This document shows positions 34,190-47,400 of a DNA stretch of 64,000 nucleotides, one piece after another (position 1 is the first letter of the stretch; each line of letters begins with the position of its first letter). The notes under the pieces are model-generated. The model was not told the DNA's origin and ran no database searches. It worked only from the letters and a program-made list of their open reading frames with translations. The position numbers were made by a program, and so were the translations under genes. This DNA comes from Rhynchospora pubera (lineage: Eukaryota; Streptophyta; Magnoliopsida; Poales; Cyperaceae): NCBI GenBank assembly GCA_028095005.1, contig CM051460.1, positions 62,721,676 to 62,785,675 on the forward strand, in the 5' to 3' direction.

Positions 34190-37008
34190 TCAGTTATAGG
34201 CCCCAGGTACATGATGCAAGGGGTGGCCCTTTTGGTTCCGTTCGATGATCCTCCCAGCAAGGGAGACCTGCTTCCCAACTGCAAAGACGAACGCCTTGCC
34301 TGCACCCCCTGCCCCACGCGCCGTCCTACCCACGCGGCGTACGTACTCACTCGGCTCCCGTGGAAAGTCAAACAAAACCACATGATCCACCTTCTCAAAG
34401 TCTATGCCTCGTGATGCCCTGCCCACCATTTTACCAACAACGTTACAAATCTAAACTAACTGGTACACCCGCATCACTTCCAACATGGTATTTTGACAAA
34501 TTAAGGTAAAAATTGTATGTATATACATATTGTTCATACCTATCAGTGCATACAAGGAACATGGAGTCCGCCGACTGCGACTTCAGGAACTCCTTCAAGT
34601 TTGTGAGCCGTACGTCTTGTGTCAATGCAGAATGGAAGGGCAGCACCCTGATGTGGGCTTCTTTTCTATCCACCCTTTTCAGAAGGTTCTCGACTTTTCT
34701 GCATGTCTCAATCTACAAAAACACATCAAAATATTCAATTCACAGAGCCTTTCTATTGGACAAAACAATTGCTTGCAATGCTCCTTGTTCTTTAGTAAAA
34801 TGTTCATGCAATGAAAAAATTGATTGACTTGAATCATATACATTGTGAGACAAAAGTATACATCCTACATCACATCTAATATATCCAGAATCTACCAACT
34901 TTGAATTCGCTATGATTTTCTTCTGCAGATTTCTTAAATCATTTGTTTGCTTTCTTTCAATTTTGGGTTTAGACTTGCTGGTAAGATAAAGAGTAGAGCT
35001 GCCAAACTTTGACTTGTAAAAACCAAAATTACCACCAAAACTGGGACAAGAAATTTTGAAAGTAAGACAATACGAATGTTAACAATAGTAAAGGCAAATT
35101 TTGAAAAACCAAATAAATTGAACCGTACAGACCTGAAATCTAACCCTAAGTTAAGCCATAATCCCAAAGCTGACAGCAATGACTTTAATTGCCGAAGCCC
35201 TACCATGGCCCGTATGAGAATTCCGGAGAGCAAAATGACTTAAATGGCTAACCTGAACCAATCTGACTGCATCATAGCCTAACCTAAGTCCTGGAATTAG
35301 GTTCTAAATATGGTATCATGTTTGCGAAACAAAAGAGTTTTTGTGAAATCTGCAAGGACTATCCCGATTCTTTGATTTATCAGAAAGCATAAAACTGACA
35401 GAAAGTAGGAATTCGGCAGTGAAAGGAGTAACATTGATGGAAAATGATGCTTACTGTAGATGTGAAGTGATAAACATTTTTCAACAATGCAAAGGCAAAC
35501 ACTTTCTCACAAGAAAGGCTTAGAATCAACAGTTTGCTGGGGGGAGAAAGAGAGAGAGAGACCTTGTTACAAAAGACAATAGTCTTACGAACTGGAGAGT
35601 CTTGAATAAGCTTTAGAAGAGCATTTTTCTTATTTGCAAAAGCAGTCTCTGGATTCTTCTCCTCACTTGCATCGCCACTGCAGTCCACCAGCACCTAAAA
35701 TTATCCGCATCATTACCATACAGGTAGAATGATAAGAAATTCAAAAAGAGTAACAAGTAAGTGAATTGATCCAGGGAAACAACCTCTTCAAGACCAGAAC
35801 TCGTACGGTGCATGCCTGGTCCCATTATTACTTCGCAATCTGGGAACACCTCGACCACCTTATTGTATATCTCCACTGGTAAAGTAGCAGTCACAAAAAG
35901 GTACTGTACTGACACTGGCGCCGCACTGATCAAGCCCTGTAGAACTTGTTCGAAACCTTCCTCGCCATACAGTATGTCAACCTCGTCCAATACAACACTA
36001 GAAGGACAAATTTAGCAACAGTATTTTCAAGATAGGAAAAGTCTCAAGTGCACAGCAAAGTCTGAGAAAAAAGAAGCATGCATACCCTTTGCATAGAGAA
36101 TATAGCACATGATACTGTATGAAGGTGTAAATGATTTTTGGAAGCAGGAAAATAACTAAAACAGAGAAAATATACATGTGCATACCATTGAAGATGGGAC
36201 AACTGTATAAAACCCTGCTTGTATAGGAAAAGAAAGCGACCGGGTGTTGCTATTAGGACGTCTAAACCTTGGTCGAGAGTCTCTAATTGAGTCTTTTGTT
36301 TGAAGCCACCTGTTGCAACCATAGACCTAAATGGAATGCCTGATTTTGATATCATCCTGCAATTGTTGAGGACCTGAGAGGCAAGCTCAGCAGTAGGTGT
36401 GAGAACAACTACTCGGGGGCACCTCGGACGGGCTTCAGACTTTGCAGGCTTGCCTTGGACTAGAGCTGCTTCTTCATCTCGTCTCAAGCGCTGTATGAGA
36501 GGACAAAGATATGCCAGCGTCTTTCCAGACCCGCTCTGATCTGCAATTATGCAACTCTTGCCTTGTAAAACTGCCCCGAATGCCATTGCCTGAATTTGCA
36601 ACATAAATTAAGCAGCCATCCATGATTACTGTATGCAAATAAAGAAATGGTTCTATCAACAATAGAAATAGAAAAGAAGAGAAAACGAAAGAGCAGGATG
36701 GTACTAGTGACCTGAATATGGGAGGGGCGAAGGAATGAGAGGCTCCTGAGAGCAGCAAGCATGTCATGGGTGCAACCGAGATTGTTGAAGGATTTCTTGC
36801 TGAAGAAAGCAGCTGATCCAGGAGCGAAGTATTTGGCGGGCAGCCTTGCTCCTTTGTGGTCAGACTCAGAAGAATAGGAATGATAATCTGGTGAAGAAAC
36901 AGCGCCCCATCCCCTCAGGCTCGGGCTCGGGCTCGGGCTCGGTCTCATGGAAGAAGTTGAAAGAGGGGTAGTGCTGGCATTGAAAGTTGGAGAGGAGGCA
37001 ATGTCATT

Positions 37009-37058
<50 letters not shown>

Positions 37059-37650
37059 AGAGTGGCGTTGACATTGATGTTGCCGTTGACATTGACATTG
37101 GGGTGATTTTGGGCTGCCTGATCTTGGTCTGGGAATGGACCTGGATTGGGGACTGGGACTGGGACTGGGATTGGGACACCTTCTTCTTCTTCTTCTTCTT
37201 CATGCTCATGATGAGGGACCTCACCTTTTGGGTCTTTAATTTGGCAAAGCCAGCGCCTCCGGCTCTGCCTCCGCCACCGGCACCGGCACCGGCACCGCCA
37301 CGGTCTGATGGGTCTTCCATTTGGGTGTCGTTGGAGGAAAAGGAGGAGAGAAGAAGATGGGAAGAAGAAGGAGGAGGTGGGGCCTGGCCCCAGAAGATGA
37401 CGTGGCGGCCGGTGTGACGGTCGATCAAGCGGTAGGCACCGGGGGTCTCCAGCTGCACCGTCTGGAAGCGCAAGCATAGCTCATCCTCCTCGTCAGGAGC
37501 AGAAATGGGAGATGGATTCCTAGTAGTAATAGTACATGTTGTGGTTCTCCTCCTTCTATGAGAATTAGAATTAGAATTAGAAGAAGGAGGAGTAGTAGGA
37601 ATAGTAAGCGTAAGAAATGAGTGAAGAGGAAGAGGCGGAGGAGCCAGCAT
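34190..37650 (-). CDS. RH50: DEAD-box ATP-dependent RNA helicase 50 (RH50-type, plastid)
   Basis: RH50 is a plant DEAD-box-like helicase reported to act in plastid rRNA processing; the Ser/Thr/Arg-rich N-terminus fits a transit peptide. Six exons: 36712-37650, 36186-36589, 35784-35997, 35563-35694, 34540-34712, 34190-34418. They give 696 aa, and all phases close. Landmarks: motif I ADQSGSGKT (329-337) instead of AxTGSGKT, PTAELA, TPGR, motif II DEVD (452-455) instead of DEAD, TAT (484-486) instead of SAT, CTDRASRGID, and motif VI YVRRVGRTARG. These deviations, with FCNKIETCRKVENL across an exon junction and IIERNQKGHP near the end, are what identify RH50 rather than RH39. Exon 1 also encodes a poly-Lys run and a poly-Asp run of about 15. 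It is convergent with CTB. Confidence 0.92.
37005..37060. repeat. (GTCATC)n coding microsatellite in RH50 exon 1
   Basis: A hexanucleotide repeat encoding the Asp tract. With the (TTC)n at 37182-37202 (poly-Lys) and the AATTAG-type repeat at 37560-37580 it makes the N-terminal region simple-sequence rich. All lie before the helicase core. Confidence 0.85.
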
Positions 37651-38002
37651 CAGCCTCTCTCTGGGACACTGGCACAGTGCTGTGAAAAAGGGATAACGAA
37701 GAAGAATGGAGGAAGGTCTACTGATTTTTTATTTATTTTTTATTTTCTGATGAGCTGGGCTGAAATCATATTTTCTGAAAGCACAGTCCAGTCCAAAAAA
37801 TAAAAAATCGGCGCCGATGACCGCAATCAAACGATAAGTAATCAAATAATCATTAATTAATTTTGATAAAAAATGCCAATTTTCTCTTTCTAAAATTATA
37901 AAGCGTGTTTCCAATTTTTTTTTCTTTTTTATTCGTGTCGCCCTCCCCTTCGGGTTTTCTCTTTCCACTTCGTTTTTTTTTTCTTGTGCGTTTTCTCTTC
38001 CT
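37651..38002 (-). promoter_or_regulatory. Upstream region of RH50
   Basis: Unique AT-rich sequence between the RH50 start codon and the next MITE. It should hold the promoter and 5' UTR, but no motif stands out. Confidence 0.35.
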
Positions 38003-38408
38003 AATGTTTTGAAAATCGGACCGGACCGGCCGGTTCGACCGGTTTAATCTCGAACCGGACTTTAGTCCGTCCAATATGGACCAGTTTTTTACTGTTAGCG
38101 AACCACAACGAACTGGCCGGTTCGGTCCGATTTTTTATCGAAACCGTTGATCCAAACCGTCGGTTTATACCTTTTAAATATATTTTTCATGCGGTTTAAC
38201 AAATTCTCATAAATTGAGCCTTTTAGGATAGCAAACAAATACAATACCACTGGACTAGTTAGCGTTTGTTGTAAATAAGTGAACATTTAATTTATATAAA
38301 CTATTTAGCAACAATGATGTCCTCCGGTTCTTTCCACTAGTTCGACCGGTTGAACCATCGAACCTTTAGGTTCAACAGTTCGATGGTCGGGTCGGTTTTC
38401 AAAACATT
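38003..38408. mobile_element. MITE with AATGTTTTGAAAA ends and GGACCGG/CCGGTTCGACCGG repeats
   Basis: About 406 bp. AATGTTTTGAAAATCGGACC at the left is complementary to GGTCGGTTTTCAAAACATTG at the right, and GGTTCGACCGGTT-type motifs recur near both ends. It is non-coding. The style resembles common plant hAT-type MITEs, but I could not fix the target duplication. Confidence 0.7.
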
Positions 38409-39652
38409 GCTTCTTACCGCACAATTAAAGCCGTCCCAATCGGAGGTCTTTTTAATAAGTTCCTTCCCTTCAACTCTACTCTTCCGTTTTTTTTCTGCAT
38501 TTCCCTCCTTCCATTCCCTCTCGTGATAAAAGATTGGATTTTGAACAACTCCTTTTTTCCCATCTCACACTTCTTTACCCTCATTGCGAGCCTCTTTCAT
38601 CACTTGTAGTGCTACTGAGATATGAACAACTAGGGTTGTTCACGAGCCGAGTTACGAAACGAGTTACCCCCATCTCGACCTCGTCTCGTCAAGTTAACGA
38701 TCGAGCTGACTCGTCTCGATAAGGGGTCTCGAGTTAGTTTGGTCAGCTTGACCTCGTCTCGTTAAGCAACGAGCTAGCTCAACGAGTTCAAACTAGCTCG
38801 ATTACAGGACTTTTCTGAATTTTCAAGTGAATTTTCAACGAGTTCAAGGCTTCAAACTAGCTCAACGAGTTGAATTTTCATGAGTTCAAGTGAACTTTCT
38901 AAATTCTAACAAATCAATAATGCAAAAACAATGATTCTAAACAAAGTTCATCATATAATATAACCATGAAGTTCTACAAGTTCATAAAAATGATCAAATG
39001 AAAGCTAACACAACTTGTGTTACACACAAGTTCAGTCACCTAATGAAATTTTATACAAGTTCAAAATAGATCATAAATCCATAGATTTGGAACTCATAAG
39101 TTAATACAGTCATACAGACGAAACTACAAAAATAACAAGTTCATTTAAATTATAAAATCCATAGAAGCCATCTGATTTTCTCAATCCAGCACTTCATCCC
39201 ATGCCTGCATCAAAAAAGAAATGGTGACTAACATGCAAAAACGAGGTAGATCAACTAACTTCTACCACTGCATCTTTGTACAAATTCAAACATATAGGTT
39301 GCTTATAATAAAACAGTACCAATATTTGGTGGAATCTAATGAACCCAACAAAAATAAATTTTCAGTACTGGATATTAAGCTTTTAACAAAGGATAACTTG
39401 GTTTAAAAGAAATAGTCCAGAGATTTTCATTGTTGCTTTCGTTTTAAGCTAGAATCTAATGGGTAATGGCACTTAATTGGGACTGCCAAATTCTTACATC
39501 AATTGGGGAAGTATTTCTGAGTTCTGACATAATTAAAGGACATCAAATTTCTTTTAGTTTGTAGTGCTGTATTTTGGTGCTTCTGGAAAAGATAAGACAC
39601 AGATCAAAGCAATTCCATCAAATGAAATAAGATATAGTATGAGAACTTGCCT

Positions 39653-41931
39653 TCAATTGATAGTTAATTTGCTCATTGGTATTTTTATACTCAGATCCTC
39701 TTCTGCCTTTGCAGCATGCTGAAAGAAATATCAATTTAATCAAGTATTAGTATATAATATAAAAAAAAGAATGCAAGAATTAGTTAAATTGATATAGTAT
39801 GACTTACTTCTATAGTTTGCATTTCAGCCCTTGTATTTGCTCTTATCCAATCCCCACCGCAAACTAGACTCTCAACCACCTCTTCTTTAAGTGAGGATTT
39901 GTAATCATCTAGAATTCTACCATCGGCACTAAATGCCGACTCAGAGGAAACCGTTGTGATTGGAATGCAAAGTACATCTTTTGCTAATTTGCTTAAAATT
40001 GGATACCTTACAGCATTTGTCTTCCACCATTGCAAGACATCAAATGGGCTGGAGGATCTATGTTGAAATACCGGTTCTTTCAAATAGTTGTCAGGATCAG
40101 CAACCGGTGGTTCTTCAACCCAAGTGGACTCCAAATATCGCCAAAATTTATTGTTGTTTGGCTGTGAACTTGAAGGAACTGCACTAGAATTTGAAAGACC
40201 TGAAAAGTATACAATAGAAAATTTATTAAGGAAAGACCTCATATAATCTAAATTAAATTAACCTACATTCAAGGACAGCAAATTTATTACCTCCTGCTGT
40301 TGATTCTGAAGAAGACATGAAATCCTTTGCATACATGCCATACAAAGACTTTAATTTCTCCATAACTTCAGCAATTCGACTTCCTACCTCATCCCTAGAG
40401 TATAATACCCCATAAACAAACCTTACCGAGACCATCTTTAACCTAGGATCCAGAATTGATGCCACAGCCATCAACACATTCACTTCTCCCCAATACTTCT
40501 CAAATTTCTCATACATGGCCAAACTCATATCTCGAGTAAAACCATCATCATCCACATAGGCATCACATATTGCCTTTTTAACATTAAAAATCTCAACCAA
40601 AAACAGATTTGAAGTGGGATAAGAACTACCAGAAAAGACCTTTGTGGTTTCATTGAAAACTGTAAGCAACTTGCGAACCTTTTCAGCCTCCTCCCATTCA
40701 GGTCTATTAGGTAGCCACTCAAAATTGGAATCTCTTTGAGCATACCCATCCAAAGCCAGCTTGTAATGGATAGCCACATCAAGCATGTGAAATGTTGAGT
40801 TCCACCTAGTTTTCACATCAAGGCACAATGATCTTTTAGTGCATATGCCTAATTCAGTGGCTATCTCTCCAAATTTTACAAGTCGGCCTGGGAATTTTTT
40901 AATATATTTCACCCCTTCTCTGATTTTAGTAAGGCATTTATCAATCTTTCCAAGACCATCTTGCACAACTAAATTCAGAATATGAGAAAACACCTAATAT
41001 GAAAAAAGTAACCTTGAAAATGTAACTTATCACGTGCTTCAAAACTCAACCTTAAAAGACCAGCTGCCTTGTCATTATTAGAAGTATTATCTAATGTGAT
41101 ATTTCCAATTTTATCCTCAATACCCCATTTTCTAATTGCTTCTAAAATGACATCAGAAATAACCTCACCACTATGAGGCGGTGAAAGATCTTTAAAGGTT
41201 ATTATCCTCTTTTGCATGTTCCAACTAGAATCAATATAATGTGCTGTTATGCATATGTAACCAACTGTTCTATTGGAAGTCCAACAATCAGAGGTGAGAG
41301 ACACCTTATCAACATCTTTGAAAACCTTTTTAAGCTTAACCTTCTCACTCTCAACCACCTTCATGCACTCTTTTGTTACGGTTGTCCTACTAACCTTTTG
41401 CCAAAGGGAATTGTTATACAACATGTACTTACGAAATAGTGAGTACTCTGAAAACATGAATGGCAACTCATGACCAACAATCACATTCGCAAGCATCTCT
41501 CTATCTTTTACTGGATCCCACTTTCCATTATCCCAAACTGGATCCCCCTCATCTGAACCACCTAGTTGAGTTTCAGAAATAGGTATTAAACCAGCAGTTT
41601 TACCTTGATGGCGCTTATATAGAACACAACCTTCAAGATGGCGCCATAGATGAGTTGTGGTACCTCCTTTAACTTTCTTGTAGTGCTTTTGGCAATGAAT
41701 GCAATACACTTTCTCACGCTCATTTTGTTTGAAGTTCAACCAGATTTCAGATGAGCGCTTTCGCTTTTTCCCAGATTGAGAATTACCCCCCGCACTAGTA
41801 GTAGTAGGACTTGGAGTAGAACTTGGAGTAGGACTTGGAGTTTCTGCTTCGGCCTCGGCCTCGCTTCCGCTTGAAACTTGCAGTTCTTCTTCATTTGTCT
41901 CAGCAGCAACTGATGCTTGCGATTGTGTCAT
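39653..41931 (-). pseudogene. hAT transposase (BED zinc finger, SLEEPER-like), single frameshift
   Basis: The start is the ATG at 41931 (MTQSQASVAAETNEEEL). A BED finger follows (KQNEREKVYCIHCQKHYKK ... TTHLWRHLEGC), then SDCWTSNRTVGYICITAHYI, GNITLDNTSNNDKAAG, KTRWNSTFHML and a C-terminal dimerisation region (FDVLQWWKTNAVRYPILSK, PITTVSSESAFSADGRILD). Three exons: 40291-41931, 39808-40199, 39653-39718; both introns are GT-AG with matching phase. Near 40985 the frame slips by one base between HIRC and SHILNLVVQDG, the conserved block of hAT transposases. Counting one missing base, the chain is exactly 700 codons including the stop. As written it would end prematurely, so I call it a pseudogene. 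A sequencing or assembly error is the main alternative. Confidence 0.88.
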
Positions 41932-41954
41932 ATTTGTAATAAATAGAATGTCCA

Positions 41955-42140
41955 CTAATAAGCAATGACCCATTAACATATAAGTAAGACATACAACTAA
42001 TGTAATGTAATAAGCAATGACCCATTAACATACAACTAATAGAATGTAATTTGTACAGAATAAGCAAATCCAATGAGGCAATGACCCATTAACATACAAC
42101 ACTAATAAAATGTAATAAGCAATGACCCATTAACTAATAA
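41955..42140. repeat. Four short repeats upstream of the transposase start
   Basis: AGCAATGACCCATTAACATA or close variants occur at about 41961, 42013, 42079 and 42119, separated by ACTAATAGAATGTAATA-like spacers. They lie in the 5' flank of the transposase gene, inside the hAT element. Confidence 0.7.
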
Positions 42141-43285
42141 GCAACATTTATACAATAAGCAAGTCACAAATCTACACAAATACTAACTAATTACCAATTT
42201 ACCATAAACTCAAATACTATAAATTCACTTGTCAGTGCATACCTGTATCAATCTCAAAATGAACAGACCAAGGCTTGCCAAGTAGAGTCTTAAGCTTATG
42301 TACCATAAATAGTTGCAATACTGAATAATTACATATTTAATTTGAATAATTTATACAAAATTGAATTTATATTGGTGCTTAATTGCAGAATTGAATTCAC
42401 ATAGTATAATAGATTAACATCAAAATTCACAATAAAAAGGAAAATTCACCTGAAATGAAATGACAGATTGACAACGGAGAAAGAGAGGTTGACGGTGTCA
42501 GAGAGGATTTCTGAAAAGAAGGTTGAAAAAATATTAAAGAATGGAGGCATATCAGATTGTAAGGAGGAGTGATTTAGGTGCACTGAGTGAAAGTAACTTA
42601 CCAAATCGTAAAGAGGAGCGATTTAGGCGCAGTGAAAGTGAAGTCGATCTGTCGCAATCGAGCACCACTGCACCACGGAGACTGAGTAGTCGAGTAGAAT
42701 AGTCCCTGAATAACAGAGGAGAAACTTCACCAATCACCAGTACTCCATCACAAATGCAAAAAAATAGAACGATTGAAAGGTAAATTACCTTAACAAAGGG
42801 GAAACTTCACCAGCTCCAGTTGAAGTTGGAGCAACACAGATCAAGTCTCGACTCTTTCAATCCATTTGAGAAACAGAGAGGAGAGAAGAAGAGGAGGGGA
42901 GAGAAGAAGGATTGGATTTGTCGCCTCGCCTGAGTCGCCTCTTGTGCAGTTGTGCAGCTTGTGCTTGTCGATGAGTACAAGGGGAAATGAGAATTGGGGT
43001 CGGGGGCGGTAGGGTTTCGCTGAGGATTTTCTTATAATAAAGAGAGTAAGGGACGGATAGGATTAGTTTGCATTTTAATCGTACGGCTCACATAACTCGT
43101 TAGTGTACCGAGTTACTATCGAACGAGTTAGGTGCTGTTCGAACTCGTAAATATAACTCGCGAGCTAAATAGCTCGTCTCGTTAATAGCTCGAGCTGTTA
43201 ACGAACGGGCTGTTAGCGAGTTCTCTTCGAGTCGATCACGAGCGAGCTACGAGCTACGGGCTTTTCTTGCAGCCCTATGAACAAC

Positions 43286-44050
43286 TATATACTCTAGTAT
43301 AATATAAATACTCCATTATAGTTATTAGTCACTCTTTAAAATGAACTACTTATTTACACATATTAGGTACTCCCTTATAATTATTAGTACTTCCTTGTAC
43401 TTATTATTTACTCTCTTTACAGTAAGTAGTTGCACCATTTATTAAGTACACATAAAAACTTATTAGTTACTTTTTTATAGTTATTATTTACTCCCTTATA
43501 GTTATCGGTTACTCTCTTAAATAAACTACGTACTTGTACTTATTAGGTGGTCCTTTATATTTATTATTTACTTCCTTATATTTATTGTTTACTTCCTTAT
43601 AATTATTAGTTACTTATTTTGTTAAATATTCATAAAAGCTTATAAGTTACTTCTTATGTTTAAGAAATAAAAAAAACTTATTAACAGGAAAATTCTTTTA
43701 AAAAATTTTAAATCTAACATTTTGAAATTTTAGATTTCAATATTTCAAAATTTTGAATTTCATATATTAAAATTAAAAAAATTTGAATCTTTAAAAATTT
43801 GAAAATTTTAAATTTAAAGATAAGAGTATTGAACTTAAAATTATAAAGTATAAAATTGAAATATTTGAAAAACTTCAAATTTTTAATTAAAAAATTTCTA
43901 AAGTTGAAAATTTGAAATTCTAATTTTGGAATTTTGAAATTTTAATATTTCGAATCTGGAAAATTTAAAATGTTAGAAAGTTGAATTTGAAATATTTATT
44001 TTTGTTGATGGAGTAAAATCGGTTATTTTATTTCAAATTCTGACCGAGTC
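43286..44050. repeat. Degenerate AT-rich repeats between the hAT element and PLD
   Basis: 43290-43640 is a diverged array of TTATAGTTATTAGTTACTC-type units. 43690-44000 is a patchwork of AAATTTTGAAATTT motifs. The second kind of low complexity returns at 55530-55640 and 56835-56970. No gene. Confidence 0.6.
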
Positions 44051-44457
44051 TCTCTTTCTTTCCCTTCTTTCTTTCTTGGATGTTCCGCTCCGGTAGACCT
44101 GGATCATTTATTTTTCTGTTTCTGCGTCTTCGGACGACACTTCTCCTTCCTCGCAAATCTCGCGCCCTCTCTCTCTCTCTCTATCTAGAAATTGAAATAC
44201 TGAAATCTGCTGCTGCTGCTGCGCCATCATCTTCTCTTCGTAAGATATATTTCTCTTATCTTTCTTTGTGATTAGATTAGAATTAGATCCCCGAACCAAT
44301 TGAATTAGATTAGAGTTGGGATTAATTCAATAACTAAATAAATAAATTGTTTCTTGTCCTCCAGTTGTATACCGAAGAAGCTCATTCTCATGCCTTACAC
44401 TGAACACTGAAGGCGTTGCACGGGCAGGGGTTTGAACCCAATAAAATAAAGCAAGCA
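44051..44457 (+). promoter_or_regulatory. Probable 5' UTR/proximal promoter of PLD beta
   Basis: Contains CT-rich runs (CTCTCTCTCTCTCT at about 44168) and a (CTG)n at 44208-44221 before a TCTTCG|GTAAGA-like site near 44238, which could be the donor of a leader intron. The leader is inferred only. Confidence 0.35.
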
Positions 44458-47400
44458 ATGGATGGTCATGGGAATCCTTATCCACCGTACCAGTACCACC
44501 GTCCCCCATACGGGTACCTGGACCCACTCCAGCCTCCTCCCAATCAAACTCAGGATGGAAACCTCAATCCTCCTCCGTCGTCTTATCTCACCCCCTCTGC
44601 CTCGTTCCCCTCTCATTCAGGTCATTCTGGTCATTCTGGTCCACTACAACATTATCACCATTCTGGTCCATTGCAATACCCGCCGCCACCCGCTTCTTAC
44701 TACAATAACCCAGGCTACCCTCCCCCTCCTCCTCCCACTTACTATGATCCCAATCTCTACCCTAATCCCCAACCCCCAATCCCATCCAGCTTCCACCACC
44801 ACCATATAGGAAGCAGCAGCCCCGTCCCGCAGCCCGACCACCTTCGCCTTAATCACACTCCATCTACCTTCCACCACACCGGAAGCCATTTATCCTATCC
44901 GCCTCTCCCCCACTCCGACAGCCATTTATCCTATCCGCCTCCCTCCCACTCCGACAGCCATTTATCCTATCCCCCTCTCTCCCACTCCGACAGCATTTCC
45001 TCCGTTCACGAGGGATTGTCCCATATGCATATCTCAGATAGCCGACCTGAGCACCCACCCCCAGTTGCCACGTCATTGCCGCCGCACCATCAGAGGTATG
45101 ATTCATTTGGTAGCTATTCTAATTCTCCAGTATCGGTCCCGCCAACCTCCCCTTTTTCGGGTGGATCACAGCACGGCAGCAGCAGTCAGATCGTGCCATA
45201 CACTGGATCTCCAGGCGGAAAAGGGAAGTCATCGCTCAAGGTTCTCCTCCTCCATGGAAGTCTGGAAATTTTTGTCAGATATGCCAGAAACTTGCCTAAT
45301 AAGGATATGTTCCACAAGACCATTGGAGATCTCCTTGGACCCCGCGTGACAAACTCCATCAGTGGAGGCATCCAGAAAGTGGGGGGTCCCATGACTAGCG
45401 ATCCATATGTGACTGTTTCTGTTTCTTATGCCGTTATCGCACGCACATATGTGATTGACAACAATGAGAACCCCATATGGGACCAACATTTCTATGTCCC
45501 AGTGGCCCACGAGGCAGCTGAGATATTGTTCACTGTAAAGGATAATGACGTGTTTGGTGCACAGATCATTGGTACCGTGTCAATCCCAGCTGAAACCATG
45601 TACTCAGGGGAGAGGATCGATGGCATATTTCCAGTTCTTGGGCCAAATGGGAAGCAGTGCAATCAAGGAGCCGTTCTGAGCTTCTTGATACAATACATCC
45701 CTGTTGCAAGGCTTACAATGTACCACCACGGTGTGACTGTAGGGCCCGATTGCAAAGGAGTGCCCAATACTTACTTTTCTCTCAGAAGGGGAGGGAAGGT
45801 GACTTTGTACCAAGATGCCCATGTGCCTGACAATTGCTTGCCAAATTTCTGGCTCGAAAATGGAGTGCAATACAAGCACGGGCAGTGTTGGAGAGATGTG
45901 TTTGATGCGATCAGCGGAGCTACCAGGCTTATTTATATCGTGGGTTGGTCAGTCTTCCACACGGTCACTCTGGTCCGTGATGGAGGTAAAGGGAATATGG
46001 TTATGTTGGGTGACCTCCTCAAGCGCAAATCACAAGAAGGGGCTAGGGTTTGCCTCCTAATTTGGGATGACCCAACCTCTCGGAGCATTTTGGGTATCAA
46101 AACTGTAAGTTTCTGTTTTTGTCTCGGATTCTGCTAATCACCAGGTATTTTATTTTGTCTAGGCAAATGTATGAACCTGTGAATTGAAACTTCCTGCAGG
46201 CTGGAATCATGGGCACTAATGATGAGGAGACACGACGGTTTTTTAAGCATTCTTCAGTCAATGTTTTGCTTTGCCCTCGTGCTGCGGGCAAAAAGCTAAG
46301 CATTGTAAAACAACAGGTGATCTATGTTAACCTTTCATGACAGTTAAAGAAAATTTTATGTTCAAATTGGGTCCATTGTTACAAGAAGGTGTTGTCCAAT
46401 ATTTTTTTTCTTTTCATACATTTAAAAAGTTCACATATCAAGAATAAAGTTTCTAATCAGAGATGAAGTAGAGTCTATCTTTATCTTCAGTAAATGGAGA
46501 CGTGCGTTAAATTTGTCTCTTCATTTTTGTGGGAGAGTGCAGGAAACTGGAACTATCTTCACACATCATCAGAAAACAGTTATTGTGGATGCAGATGCAG
46601 GGAACTACAGAAGAAAAATAATTGCATTTGTTGGTGGGCTTGATCTATGTGGAGGCCGATATGATACCCCAGCGCATCCCTTGTTTAGGACTCTGGACAC
46701 AATTCACAAGGACGACTATCACAACCCCAACTTTGCAGTAACTATTCAACTTTTTTTTACTTGATTTATTACTACTTATATTATTTATGCTGTAATGTCC
46801 AATACTGAAATTTGTGCGAGAAAAGTTAATTTGAAGTGGGATAGGTTTTTTATGGAACAGAAAAATGTTAAATATCTAGACTAATTAAGTTTACAATTTG
46901 AAGGGTAGTCTGATGAATTTTGCAAAAATAGACATTCCCCTTACTCTATTGTGATCATTATTAGATATGTAAAATTGAATAAATGAAACACTTACAAACA
47001 AACCTTTGCCGTATGTCATTTTTCTTTGCATCCGGAAGGAAGTCGATACTCGTGGTCCGAGAGAGCCATGGCATGACTTGCATTCTAAAATCGATAGCCC
47101 AGCTGCATATGATGTACTGAGAAATTTTGAAGAGCGCTGGTTAAAAGCAGCAAAACGGCATGGTCTAAAGAAGATGAGTAAGTCCTATGATGACACGTTG
47201 CTAAATCTTAGGAGTATTCCTGAGATATGCCTTGATGATTCGCCTTACACGACTGACAATGATCCAGAATCTTGGCATGTCCAGGTATGTGACAAAATTA
47301 TTCATGTTTTTGAGAACAGGTCACTGAGAATCGTCTGTTAGGTAGTAGCTAGTCATGTAAGTGTTATTGATACCGAGCGGCATTCAGATAACTGGACAAC

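Larger units (their letters stand above)
38631..43277 (-). mobile_element. Complete hAT transposon (4647 bp)
   Basis: Ends TAGGGTTG / CAGCCCTA with a perfect 8-bp duplication TGAACAAC at 38623-38630 and 43278-43285. Both subterminal 250-bp regions are filled with ACGAGTT / AACTCG / GAGCTCG motifs (probable transposase-binding repeats). It carries one transposase gene on the minus strand. Intact termini plus a perfect duplication suggest a fairly recent insertion. Confidence 0.93.

Noticed and set aside
36947..37417. Plus-strand frame with poly-Ser and poly-Trp/Asp opposite RH50 exon 1
   Set aside because: Shadow of the (GTCATC)n and (TTC)n coding repeats; the minus-strand frame is the one with RH50 homology and valid splice phases.
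40970..41010. An intron as the explanation of the frame change in the hAT transposase
   Set aside because: The only GT..AG pair that would fit gives an intron of about 19 bp, too short to splice; one missing base explains the frame exactly.
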